Of a stretch of 6,838 nucleotides of DNA, positions 1 to 5,764 are shown piece by piece; the stretch's first letter is position 1, and each line of letters opens with the position of its first letter. The notes under the pieces were generated by a model. It saw only the letters and a program-made list of their open reading frames with translations, did not search any database and was not told the origin of the DNA. Both the position numbers and the translations under genes were made by a program. The stretch is from Pseudomonadota bacterium (GTDB taxonomy: Bacteria > Pseudomonadota > Alphaproteobacteria > Rhizobiales > Devosiaceae): the NCBI GenBank assembly GCA_023433985.1, contig JAEYTN010000433.1, positions 1 to 6,838 on the forward strand. The letters run 5' to 3'.

Positions 1-2799
1 CACCGGCAGCAGCGTTTCGCCGTCCTTGCCCACGCCGTCGCGGAACACCACGCAGCGCTCCCCCAGGTCGGTCCGCTTCTCCCCGCTGTCGCGCACGTTG
101 ATGACGATCGCCCCGTCATCCTCCCGCTGCGCTGAGAGGATCACCGTCCCGGCCGCCGGCGTCTGGTCGATGGCGCTCGCCAGCAGGTTGAGGATCGCCT
201 GGGTCAGCGAAGCCCGGTCGGCCGTCACCCGCGGCAGCCGCTCGGATACGGCGCTGCGCACCAGCACCCGCGCCTCCGCCGCCTGCACCCGCACCCGCGA
301 CAGGCAGGTGTCGAGCAGCGCCGTGAGCTCGATATCGTCGGCCTTGGCCTCGTAGCGGCCCTCGCGCAGCCGGGCATAGTCGTCGAGCTCGTCCACCAGC
401 GTGGCGATCTCCTCGCCCGCCATGCGGATGTCGCGCGCATATTCCTGCTGCCGGCCGGCCTCGTTCTGGCTCGAGCGCATCAGCTCGGCAAAGCCGATGA
501 TCGAGTTGAGCGGCCGCCGCACCCCGCGACTGATCCGCGTCAGCATCGAGGGCTCGAGCTCGTCGGCCTTGGCCGGGATGTCGCGCACCACCGGGATAGC
601 CGTCGACAGCCGCCGCACCAGCCCGAAATAGCCCGAGACGACGCCCGCCTGCCCCTCGGCGAACAGCGTCAGCCGGACATCTGGCCGGTTCGTCTTCAGC
701 ATGATCGAGGGGCGCTCGGTTCCGGCAAACCGCGCCGGCCGCTCGAGGAAGCGCTGCAGGTCCGCGAGCTCGCCCGCGTCGATCAGTTGCGCCAACGGCC
801 GCCCGAGCAGGTCCTGCTCCGTCTCGCCCAGCAGGATCCGCGCATGCAGTGACACCACGGCAATCACCCCGCTGCGGTCGGTGGAGAAGAAACCGTCTTC
901 GCCCATCTCCGCCATCAGCTCGGCGAAGCTCTTTACCGCCGCCTCGTGGCTGGCTTCCCGCGCATCGGCAACCGATGCCGAGAGCATCAGCGCCGGCCTG
1001 CCATGCCAGTTGATCGATTGCAGCCGCGCACTGACCGGCACCAGCGAACCGTCGCGGCGCACCAGTTGCGTCACCGGCCCGGCATCCGCGTCCTCGGCGG
1101 GGAAGATGGCGGTCAGCCCCGCCGCCCGCAGCGCGTCGATGCTGTCATAGCCGGTAAGGTCCGTCAGCGCCCGGTTCGCGAACAGCACCTGCTGGTCGCG
1201 GAAGACCATGATGCCCAGTGGCAGCCGGTTGAGGATGAACGTCTCGCCCGAAAGGCTGACCAGCGCATTGCCGGTGCCGACGGTCGCCGCCTCCTCGGTC
1301 TCCGCTGCCGGCGGCGGGCCACTGACCCGGTCGGTCAGGATGCGGCTGAGCTCGTCGAAATTGTACCGCGACACCCGCTCCACCGTCTCCGCGTCCGGCT
1401 CCGGCGGCATTGCCCCCGGCGCCTGCGCCGACACCGCCTCTTCCTCCGGGGGGCTGGCTGCGGCAACAGCTTCCGACGGCGGCTCGGGTGTCCCGGCCGC
1501 CTCCGCGGGCTCGAAGCCGCGGCCGATGATGCGCCAGGTCGTCACCCGCTCCGTCTCGGCGTCGATCGAGGCGATCATCGCCGCAATGGCATCCGCTTCG
1601 GGTTCCAGCGCCGGCTGAGCCTCGTTCTCCGCCTCAGCAGGGGAGGGCGCCTCCGCCTCGACCGCCCGCGCGGGCTCGGCGTCCGACACTTCCGGCTGGA
1701 CCGTCACCTGCTCCTCGGCCGCCGCGGCCTCCACCGACTCCGGCTCTGGCAACGCCTCGTCGACCGGCGGCTCCTCCGCCACTATGCGCGGTGCCTCCGC
1801 CTCGGCAAAAACTTCGGCCGGCAGCTCCGGCGGCGGGCCGGCGAACGTCTCGTCATGCGCGCCGAGCGCCGTATAGAGCTCGGGGTCTTCGGCCAGCCGG
1901 TCGAACAATGTCGACAGCGTGCCGTTCGGCGCCGTCGCCGCCTCGGGGATCGGCTCCACCCAGTGGTCGTCGGCTTGCGAAGCGGGCTCGTGCTCCCGCG
2001 TCTCCACGGCCGGCAGCCCCATGGGCAGCAGCGGCTCCTCGACCACCGGCGCGGGAATCGCTTCGATCTCCTCGGCCGCCTCGCCGATGCCCTCGTCTTC
2101 CCGCACGGCCGCGATCGCAGGAAGTGGCGCCGCTTCCTCCGTCGCCTCGAACAGCAGGAGCATGGCATCGTGCGGGCTCGCGCTGTAGCGGGTCAGCCGC
2201 ACCTCGTCGCCAGCGAGGGCGGTGACGGCGCTCTCGTCCGCGAGCTCAGGCAGCCCCTCGCTTTCGATGATCGGCGCGAACCGCTCGAGCGCCCGTTTCG
2301 ATCCGCCGGCAATCTGGCTGTCGTCGCTGATCAGCAGGAACTCGGCGCCAGCCGGAAACAGCCTGGCCGCCAGCGGATCGACATGGCCGAAATCCTGCGC
2401 CTCGAGCAGCTCGGGCTCGATCGGGTCGACGCCGACGATCAGCAGCGCTGTGCTGCCGTCGGCCAGGCTCAGCGGCGTGCAGCTGCAGGTGGTGGAAATC
2501 GGCCGGTCGCCGGCCAGGAACTGGATGCGGCTGAGGCTAGAGCGGCCCACCGAGCCAAGCCGGATCAGCCGGGCGATCTGGCCCCTGATCGGCACCGCCT
2601 CGGGCGCCAGCTTCACACCGTGCTTCTTCACCTTGCCGTGGAAGAACCGGGCCGCCTCGTTGCGCCACAGCAGCGTTTCGCCGTCCTGCGACCAGAGCCA
2701 GGCGGGTCGGGCATCGGCCCAGTGCGCCAATACGCGGCGCGCCGTCGGCGATTTGATCCACTCAGCGTTCACGCGCCCACTCTTCCCAGCTTGTGCCAT
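1..2799 (-). CDS. Multi-PAS sensor histidine kinase homologue, probable pseudokinase (PdhS-like; partial, C-terminus beyond base 1)
   Basis: An open frame of 933 codons runs from ATG at 2799 to the window edge without a stop. No membrane segment or signal peptide is seen, so it is probably cytoplasmic. Order of parts: PAS-like domain about residues 11-122 (PAWLWSQDGETLLWRN); a second small domain about 130-217; an Ala/Glu/Pro-rich, probably disordered linker about 220-520; PAS about 520-622; PAS about 625-735; a HisKA-like helix around 750-775; and a HATPase-like domain from about 850 on. The H-box reads RISRGVRRPLNSIIGF, with Arg758 where kinases have the phosphorylated His. The N-box is NLLASAID (Ser875 replaces the Mg-binding Asn), and the G1 box is DSGEK (Lys908 replaces the second Gly). 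Length, cytoplasmic layout and the RPLN..IGF..L helix resemble the PdhS/DivJ/PleC family that signals to DivK; that assignment is inference. No Shine-Dalgarno precedes ATG 2799. An in-frame GTG at 2772, with GGGAAGAG upstream, is a good alternative start. The G2 box is outside the window. Confidence 0.88.
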   Translation of the reverse strand, partial: MAQAGKSGRVNAEWIKSPTARRVLAHWADARPAWLWSQDGETLLWRNEAARFFHGKVKKHGVKLAPEAVPIRGQIARLIRLGSVGRSSLSRIQFLAGDRPISTTCSCTPLSLADGSTALLIVGVDPIEPELLEAQDFGHVDPLAARLFPAGAEFLLISDDSQIAGGSKRALERFAPIIESEGLPELADESAVTALAGDEVRLTRYSASPHDAMLLLFEATEEAAPLPAIAAVREDEGIGEAAEEIEAIPAPVVEEPLLPMGLPAVETREHEPASQADDHWVEPIPEAATAPNGTLSTLFDRLAEDPELYTALGAHDETFAGPPPELPAEVFAEAEAPRIVAEEPPVDEALPEPESVEAAAAEEQVTVQPEVSDAEPARAVEAEAPSPAEAENEAQPALEPEADAIAAMIASIDAETERVTTWRIIGRGFEPAEAAGTPEPPSEAVAAASPPEEEAVSAQAPGAMPPEPDAETVERVSRYNFDELSRILTDRVSGPPPAAETEEAATVGTGNALVSLSGETFILNRLPLGIMVFRDQQVLFANRALTDLTGYDSIDALRAAGLTAIFPAEDADAGPVTQLVRRDGSLVPVSARLQSINWHGRPALMLSASVADAREASHEAAVKSFAELMAEMGEDGFFSTDRSGVIAVVSLHARILLGETEQDLLGRPLAQLIDAGELADLQRFLERPARFAGTERPSIMLKTNRPDVRLTLFAEGQAGVVSGYFGLVRRLSTAIPVVRDIPAKADELEPSMLTRISRGVRRPLNSIIGFAELMRSSQNEAGRQQEYARDIRMAGEEIATLVDELDDYARLREGRYEAKADDIELTALLDTCLSRVRVQAAEARVLVRSAVSERLPRVTADRASLTQAILNLLASAIDQTPAAGTVILSAQREDDGAIVINVRDSGEKRTDLGERCVVFRDGVGKDGETLLPV

Positions 2800-2855
2800 T
2801 TTGGTACAAACCGCACTCGGAACTTAATGGTCTTCTAAATATCGTGCGTGTTCCA

Positions 2856-2875
2856 CCGGGTCCATATCTACCCGG
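2856..2875. repeat. Perfect inverted repeat, 6-bp arms CCGGGT/ACCCGG
   Basis: Arms at 2856-2861 and 2870-2875 are exact reverse complements separated by the AT-richer 8-bp centre ccatatct. The dyad lies about 57-76 bp upstream of the minus-strand kinase homologue and abuts a GANTC site. There is no T-run, so it is not a terminator. An operator half-site pair is possible; chance occurrence cannot be excluded for arms this short. Confidence 0.35.
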
Positions 2876-2879
2876 AGTC
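2875..2879. promoter_or_regulatory. GANTC (CcrM methylation) site
   Basis: GAGTC is a match to the alphaproteobacterial CcrM adenine-methylation target. It lies 76-80 bp upstream of the minus-strand ATG and next to the inverted repeat. One such site is expected by chance in a few hundred bases, so its value comes only from the neighbouring CtrA-like motif. Confidence 0.35.
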
Positions 2880-2900
2880 GGCTACGGCCTATCGCCGCCG

Positions 2901-2908
2901 ATGGTTAA
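2901..2908 (-). promoter_or_regulatory. Putative CtrA binding site TTAACCAT
   Basis: The minus strand reads exactly TTAACCAT, the 8-mer version of the motif bound by the cell-cycle regulator CtrA in alphaproteobacteria. It points towards, and sits 102-109 bp upstream of, the start of the PdhS-like gene. The tRNA promoter -35 is 44 bp away on the other side. No second TTAA at 7-bp spacing is present. An exact 8-mer on either strand is unlikely by chance in about 200 bp, but a single site is not proof. Confidence 0.45.
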
Positions 2909-2951
2909 GCCCGGGGCTGTGGATCACCTCGCCGCAGGCGAAAATCCGCCC

Positions 2952-2980
2952 TTGCCAGCGCGAACAACTGAAACTATGGT
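2952..2980 (+). promoter_or_regulatory. Sigma70-type promoter of tRNA-His
   Basis: TTGCCA (2952-2957) and TATGGT (2975-2980) are separated by 17 bp, the optimal spacing. Transcription would begin near 2986-2988, leaving a leader of roughly 8-10 nt before the mature tRNA. The GC-rich stretch after the -10 (ccgccag) is the type of discriminator linked to stringent control of stable RNA genes; that last point is inference. Confidence 0.65.
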
Positions 2981-2995
2981 CCGCCAGCTTTCTGG

Positions 2996-3072
2996 GCCGC
3001 CTTAGCTCAGCTGGTTAGAGCACTAGATTGTGGATCTAGGGGTCTCCCGTTCGAACCGGGAAGGCGGTACCA
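2996..3072 (+). tRNA. tRNA-His (anticodon GTG)
   Basis: A full cloverleaf can be folded by eye. The acceptor stem is GCCGCCT (2996-3002) with AGGCGGT (3062-3068). The D arm has GCTC/GAGC. The anticodon stem CTAGA/TCTAG encloses the loop TTGTGGA with GTG at 3030-3032. The T arm is TCCCG-TTCGAAC-CGGGA. The discriminator is A3069, followed by an encoded CCA (3070-3072). The first pair is G1:U72 and position 73 is A, not C. Most organisms mark tRNA-His with an extra G-1 paired to C73; alphaproteobacteria are the known exception and their HisRS reads the acceptor end differently. The genomic base at -1 happens to be G but has no C73 partner. No clear terminator follows. The gene has its own promoter just upstream. 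Confidence 0.97.
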
Positions 3073-3189
3073 CTCTTCCCCGAAAGCCTTTGCCCTGAGC
3101 GCCCAAGCGCCGGCACCTCCTCTCCGCAGCAATCGCTACGCGTCCATGGCGCCGCGGGGATTGCGGCTGTCCATGGTCCCGATCCCCAT

Positions 3190-3194
3190 GGAGA
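3190..3194 (+). promoter_or_regulatory. Ribosome binding site of the AAA_28-like gene
   Basis: GGAGA lies 4 nt before the ATG at 3199, which supports this start. The ATG overlaps the TGA of a short upstream frame (ATGA at 3199-3202), a layout that permits translational coupling if that frame is used. Confidence 0.6.
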
Positions 3195-3198
3195 CTGC

Positions 3199-3732
3199 AT
3201 GACCAGTCGATTCATCCTCACCGGCGCGCCCGGCGCCGGTAAGACCGCCCTGATCCGCCACCTCGAAACCCTGGGCCACGACATTGTCGAGGAGGCCGCC
3301 ACCGACGTCATCGCCCTGGGGCAGGCGGGCGGTACCGAAAAGCCGTGGGAGCACCCCGCCTTCATCGCCGATATCGCGAGGTTACAGGCCTGGCGCGAGG
3401 CGGCGCCGCCGCGAGCCGGCCGGCGCTTCTCCGATCGTTCGGTGTTCTGCACCATCGCGCTAGCCGAGTGGCTGGGCTATCCGGTGCCCCCGGACCTGCT
3501 CGACACGGCCGCCCGGCTCGCCGCCTCGGGCTGGTTCGAACCGCGGGTCTTCCTGGTCGAGCAGCTGGGCTTCATCGAGAACACGGAGGCGCGGCGCATC
3601 AGCCTCGAGGAGGCGACCCGCTTCGGCGCAGTGAACGAGGCGGTGTACCGCCGCTATGGCTTCGAACTCTGCCGCGTCGCACCCGCCGGCATTCCAGAAC
3701 GGGCGGCTGCGCTCCTTGCAAAGGCCGGCTAG
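3199..3732 (+). CDS. AAA_28-type P-loop ATPase/kinase-like protein
   Basis: A complete 177-aa soluble protein. The N-terminal strand FILTG leads into a Walker A loop GAPGAGKT (residues 9-16). DRS at 79-81 follows a hydrophobic/aromatic stretch, as in nucleoside- and nucleotide-kinase-like P-loop folds. A strand FLVEQLGFIEN (118-128) is followed by a charged lid-like segment ARRISLEEA (131-139), then VNEAVYRRYGFELCRV. This order is typical of the AAA_28 family (related to the NadR kinase domain), whose bacterial members are mostly annotated only as ATPases; the substrate is unknown. A GGAGA Shine-Dalgarno fixes the start. It lies 126 bp after tRNA-His with no obvious promoter between, so tRNA read-through or a weak promoter may drive it. 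Its TAG stop overlaps the stop of the opposing hybrid kinase in the palindrome CTAG. Confidence 0.9.
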   Translation: MTSRFILTGAPGAGKTALIRHLETLGHDIVEEAATDVIALGQAGGTEKPWEHPAFIADIARLQAWREAAPPRAGRRFSDRSVFCTIALAEWLGYPVPPDLLDTAARLAASGWFEPRVFLVEQLGFIENTEARRISLEEATRFGAVNEAVYRRYGFELCRVAPAGIPERAAALLAKAG

Positions 3733-5294
3733 GCGGCGGGCCGGACGTTGCGCTCGAGCATGCGGGCAAGGTCTGCCTGCGAGAACGGCTTCGAGAGCTT
3801 GGGCAACTCGTCGTTGCCGCCCGGCGGCAGCTCGGCATAGCCGGTCGCAATCACGATGGGCAGCGCCGGCCAGCGCTCCCGGATCTGCTGGGCCAGCTGC
3901 GATCCGGTCATGGCCGGCATGGCATGGTCGGTGATCACCAGGTCGACCTGGTCGGCCGTGCTCAGCTTCTGCAGCGCCTCGGGCCCCGACAGCGCATCAA
4001 TGACCGTATGCCCCAGATCCTCGAGCATGGCGGTGGTGTTCATCAGCACCAGCGGATCGTCGTCCACCGCCACGATGATCAGCGACCGCGCCTCGGCCGG
4101 GGCCGGCGGTGGTGTCGCCACCATCTGGCCGGCGCTCGTGGCGGCCGCCCGTTGCTCTTCGCTCGCCACCGGCAGCCACAACGTCACCGTCGTGCCTTCG
4201 TCCGGCCGGCTCGCCAGCGACATCCGGCCACCCGACTGCTCGGCCAGCCCGTGCACCATGGAAAGGCCGAGGCCAGTTCCCTTGCCGACACCCTTGGTGG
4301 TGAAGAACGGCTCGGCCGCGCGGGACAGCGTCTCCGCATCCATGCCCGTGCCGGTATCCCGAACCGACAGCCGGATATAGCGGCCCGCCGGCAAGGCCAG
4401 CTCGAGGGGAGGCGTCGCCTCTTCGGCGGCTATCGTGATCGCGCCGCCCGCCGGCATCGCGTCGCGCGCATTCACCGCCAGGTTGAGAATGGCGGTTTCG
4501 AGCTGGTTGGGGTCGGTGGTGGCCAGGGGCAGGTCATCGGGCGCATTTACCGTCAGCGTGACGAGCGGCCCGAGGGAGCGGCTCAGCAACTCGCTCATGT
4601 TGCCGACCAGCGCCCCGAGGCCGACTGCCTTCAGTTCCAGGTCCTGCCGGCGCGCGAAGGCCAGCATTCGCTGGGTCAGCGCCCGCCCGCGCTCGGCGCC
4701 CTGCACGGCATTGTCCATCAGCTGCGTGAACTTGGGATCGTCCGGCAGCCGCTTCCGCAACAGCTCGAGGCTGCCCAGCACCGCCATCAGGAGGTTGTTG
4801 AAGTCATGCGCCACGCCGCCGGTGAGCTGCCCGATCGCCTCCATCTTCTGGCTCTGGAACAGCTGCTCGCGCGCACGTTCGAGCTCCCGCTGGGCCTTCA
4901 CGCGCTCGGTGATATCGCGGGTGATCTTGGCGAAACCGACCAGCCCTCCATCGGGTTCTCGGATGGCGTCGATGATTACGTGGGCCCAGAACTGGCTGCC
5001 ATCCTTGCGGACGCGGAGCGCCTCGCGCTCGAACCGCCCCTCGGCGGCGGCGATCGACAGCGCCCGCTCCGGCTCGCCCTTCCGCCGGTCTTCATCGGTG
5101 TAGAAGGTCGAGAAGGAGCGTCCGATGATCTCGTCGGGACGATAGCCTTTGATCCGCTGCGCGCCAGTGTTCCAGCTGACGACCCGCCCCTCGGTGTCGA
5201 GCATGTAGATGGCATAGTCCGTAACCCCCTCGACGAGGCGGCGAAACTGTTCGCCCTCGCTGAGGGACTCCGATACGCGGTCCAGTCTAGTCAC
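3729..5294 (-). CDS. PAS-containing hybrid sensor histidine kinase with C-terminal receiver domain
   Basis: A complete soluble hybrid kinase, 521 aa from the chosen GTG. PAS domain about residues 15-130 (DYAIYMLDTEGRVVSWNTGA ... FAKITRDITER), a short coiled-coil linker 131-150, then HisKA with GGVAHDFNNLL and phosphoacceptor His163. The HATPase has an N-box NLAVNARD (271-278), G1 DTGTGM (313-318), F-box EPFFTTK (328-334) and G2 GTGLGLS (339-345). A Pro/Ala linker joins a receiver domain with acidic pocket DDD 411-413, phospho-Asp456 in VITDHAMP, Thr484 and Lys502. All catalytic positions are intact. The AHDFNNLL type is common in alphaproteobacterial kinases. There is no transmembrane segment and no LOV cysteine motif, so the PAS ligand is unknown. 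The frame can be extended to an ATG at 5393, but those 33 codons use codons rare here (AGA, TCA, ATA, GTA) and cover a putative promoter; GGGAG upstream of GTG 5294 supports the short form. No cognate regulator is adjacent. Confidence 0.93.
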   Translation of the reverse strand: MTRLDRVSESLSEGEQFRRLVEGVTDYAIYMLDTEGRVVSWNTGAQRIKGYRPDEIIGRSFSTFYTDEDRRKGEPERALSIAAAEGRFEREALRVRKDGSQFWAHVIIDAIREPDGGLVGFAKITRDITERVKAQRELERAREQLFQSQKMEAIGQLTGGVAHDFNNLLMAVLGSLELLRKRLPDDPKFTQLMDNAVQGAERGRALTQRMLAFARRQDLELKAVGLGALVGNMSELLSRSLGPLVTLTVNAPDDLPLATTDPNQLETAILNLAVNARDAMPAGGAITIAAEEATPPLELALPAGRYIRLSVRDTGTGMDAETLSRAAEPFFTTKGVGKGTGLGLSMVHGLAEQSGGRMSLASRPDEGTTVTLWLPVASEEQRAAATSAGQMVATPPPAPAEARSLIIVAVDDDPLVLMNTTAMLEDLGHTVIDALSGPEALQKLSTADQVDLVITDHAMPAMTGSQLAQQIRERWPALPIVIATGYAELPPGGNDELPKLSKPFSQADLARMLERNVRPAA

Positions 5295-5318
5295 CCCTTG
5301 CTCCCGCTCAGACCACAC

Positions 5319-5343
5319 GGAACGCACTGGTATGGGATCGGTT
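5319..5343 (+). promoter_or_regulatory. EcfG-like (general stress response) promoter candidate
   Basis: GGAAC (5319-5323), 16 bp, then GGTT (5340-5343). Alphaproteobacterial EcfG promoters have GGAAC then, after 16-17 bp, CGTT; the -10 here differs in one base. Transcription would run rightward into the small gene at 5468, leaving a leader of about 115 nt that contains the hairpin at 5435-5456. The site lies just upstream of the probable kinase start on the other strand. Moderate support only. Confidence 0.35.
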
Positions 5344-5434
5344 GCCCTGTGTACGAAAGAAATCGTCCATCCGCATGAATATCGTCTGAACATCCTGTTG
5401 CCCTGCGTTCAAGCTCGATGGGCCAAGAACTGCG

Positions 5435-5456
5435 CTGACGCGGATGTGAGCGTCAG
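5435..5456 (+). repeat. Perfect 7-bp hairpin (CTGACGC/GCGTCAG) next to a Shine-Dalgarno
   Basis: Arms at 5435-5441 and 5450-5456 pair perfectly around the 8-nt loop ggatgtga. The 3' arm ends inside the ribosome binding site AGGAGA (5455-5460) of the gene at 5468, so folding of the mRNA would occupy its first two bases. No T-run follows, which argues against a terminator. As DNA it is also a dyad in the middle of a divergent promoter region and could be an operator. Confidence 0.5.
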
Positions 5457-5460
5457 GAGA
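5455..5460 (+). promoter_or_regulatory. Strong ribosome binding site for the small gene
   Basis: AGGAGA lies 7 nt before GTG 5468 and decides that start. An ATG at 5461 is in a different frame and closes after ten codons, and it sits too close to the Shine-Dalgarno to be the preferred start. Confidence 0.6.
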
Positions 5461-5467
5461 ATGCAAC

Positions 5468-5761
5468 GTGTCGTATCATCCCAGCGTTGGTAGTGATGCC
5501 AGGCTCCCGGTCCGCCGGCCGGCGCGCGCTGGTATGCGTATGGAGCGACATGTGCAGCGACTGACCTCGCCTAATGCCAGCCGCCGGGCCCGCCTTTGGC
5601 TTGCCGCTGCCAACGGCCGGGTGCTCCAGCGCCCGCAGGTCGCGCCGATCGACGGCCCCGAGCTTACCATGACCGTGCGCTTCGAGGGCCTCACCGAAGC
5701 CGAGCAGCGGGCTGCGCTGGCCGCCTTTCCGGGCGGCCGCCGCTTCGTGCTCGCCGGCTGA
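5468..5761 (+). CDS. Small basic hypothetical protein (97 aa)
   Basis: I do not recognise a family. The frame starts at GTG with an optimally spaced AGGAGA. The first 25 or so residues are basic and Pro/Arg-rich with mixed codon use. From about residue 29 (QRLTSPNASRRARLWLAAAN) the codons become strongly G/C-ending, as in the neighbours, which supports real coding. The C-terminal part (ELTMTVRFEGLTEAEQRAAL, then AFPGGRRFVLAG) looks like strand-helix-strand, so a small folded domain is possible. No signal peptide, membrane helix or Cys/His metal motif is present. ATGs at 5534 and 5540 are alternative starts but lack a good Shine-Dalgarno. Upstream lie an EcfG-like promoter and a hairpin, hinting at stress-dependent expression. 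Its stop is only 3 nt from the stop of the convergent pilus gene. Confidence 0.68.
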   Translation: MSYHPSVGSDARLPVRRPARAGMRMERHVQRLTSPNASRRARLWLAAANGRVLQRPQVAPIDGPELTMTVRFEGLTEAEQRAALAAFPGGRRFVLAG

Positions 5762-5764
5762 ACA

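Larger units (their letters stand above)
2800..2995. promoter_or_regulatory. Intergenic control region between the kinase homologue and tRNA-His
   Basis: This 196-bp divergent region has no convincing gene; the short plus-strand frame crossing it runs into the tRNA and has no coding bias. It is less GC-rich than the flanking genes near 2820-2870. It contains the tRNA promoter, a CtrA-like 8-mer, a GANTC site and an inverted repeat, listed separately. I could not identify a convincing -35/-10 pair for the minus-strand gene; AT-rich TATTTA-like stretches occur around 2837-2843. Confidence 0.6.

Noticed and set aside
946..2838. Uninterrupted 630-codon plus-strand frame opposite the kinase homologue
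   Set aside because: It is a high-GC shadow: the product is Arg/His/Gly-rich low-complexity sequence with no domain, while the minus strand encodes clear PAS and HisKA domains.
2819..2854. GGAAC motifs on both strands (2819-2823 plus, 2854-2850 minus) as EcfG promoters
   Set aside because: Neither has a CGTT-like -10 at 16-17 bp spacing.
2929..2941. TCGCC-GCA-GGCGA mini-hairpin followed by AAAA as a terminator
   Set aside because: The stem is only 5 bp, and on the strand where a T-run would be needed it lies upstream of the kinase start, not after a gene.
2793..3005. Possible 70-aa plus-strand gene upstream of the tRNA
   Set aside because: It runs through the tRNA promoter into the tRNA gene, lacks a Shine-Dalgarno and coding-type third positions.
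2996..3198. tRNA 3' end as an integration (att) site for a mobile element
   Set aside because: No second copy of the tRNA 3' sequence was seen in the window, and there is no integrase or composition break beside it.
3729..5294. Hybrid kinase as CckA
   Set aside because: It has a similar domain order but lacks membrane segments and the two-PAS layout expected of CckA; only a generic soluble hybrid kinase call is supported.
3345..5378. Uninterrupted 677-codon plus-strand frame opposite the hybrid kinase
   Set aside because: Same reason: it crosses the end of the real ATPase gene in another frame and lies antisense to an intact PAS-HisKA-HATPase-REC protein.
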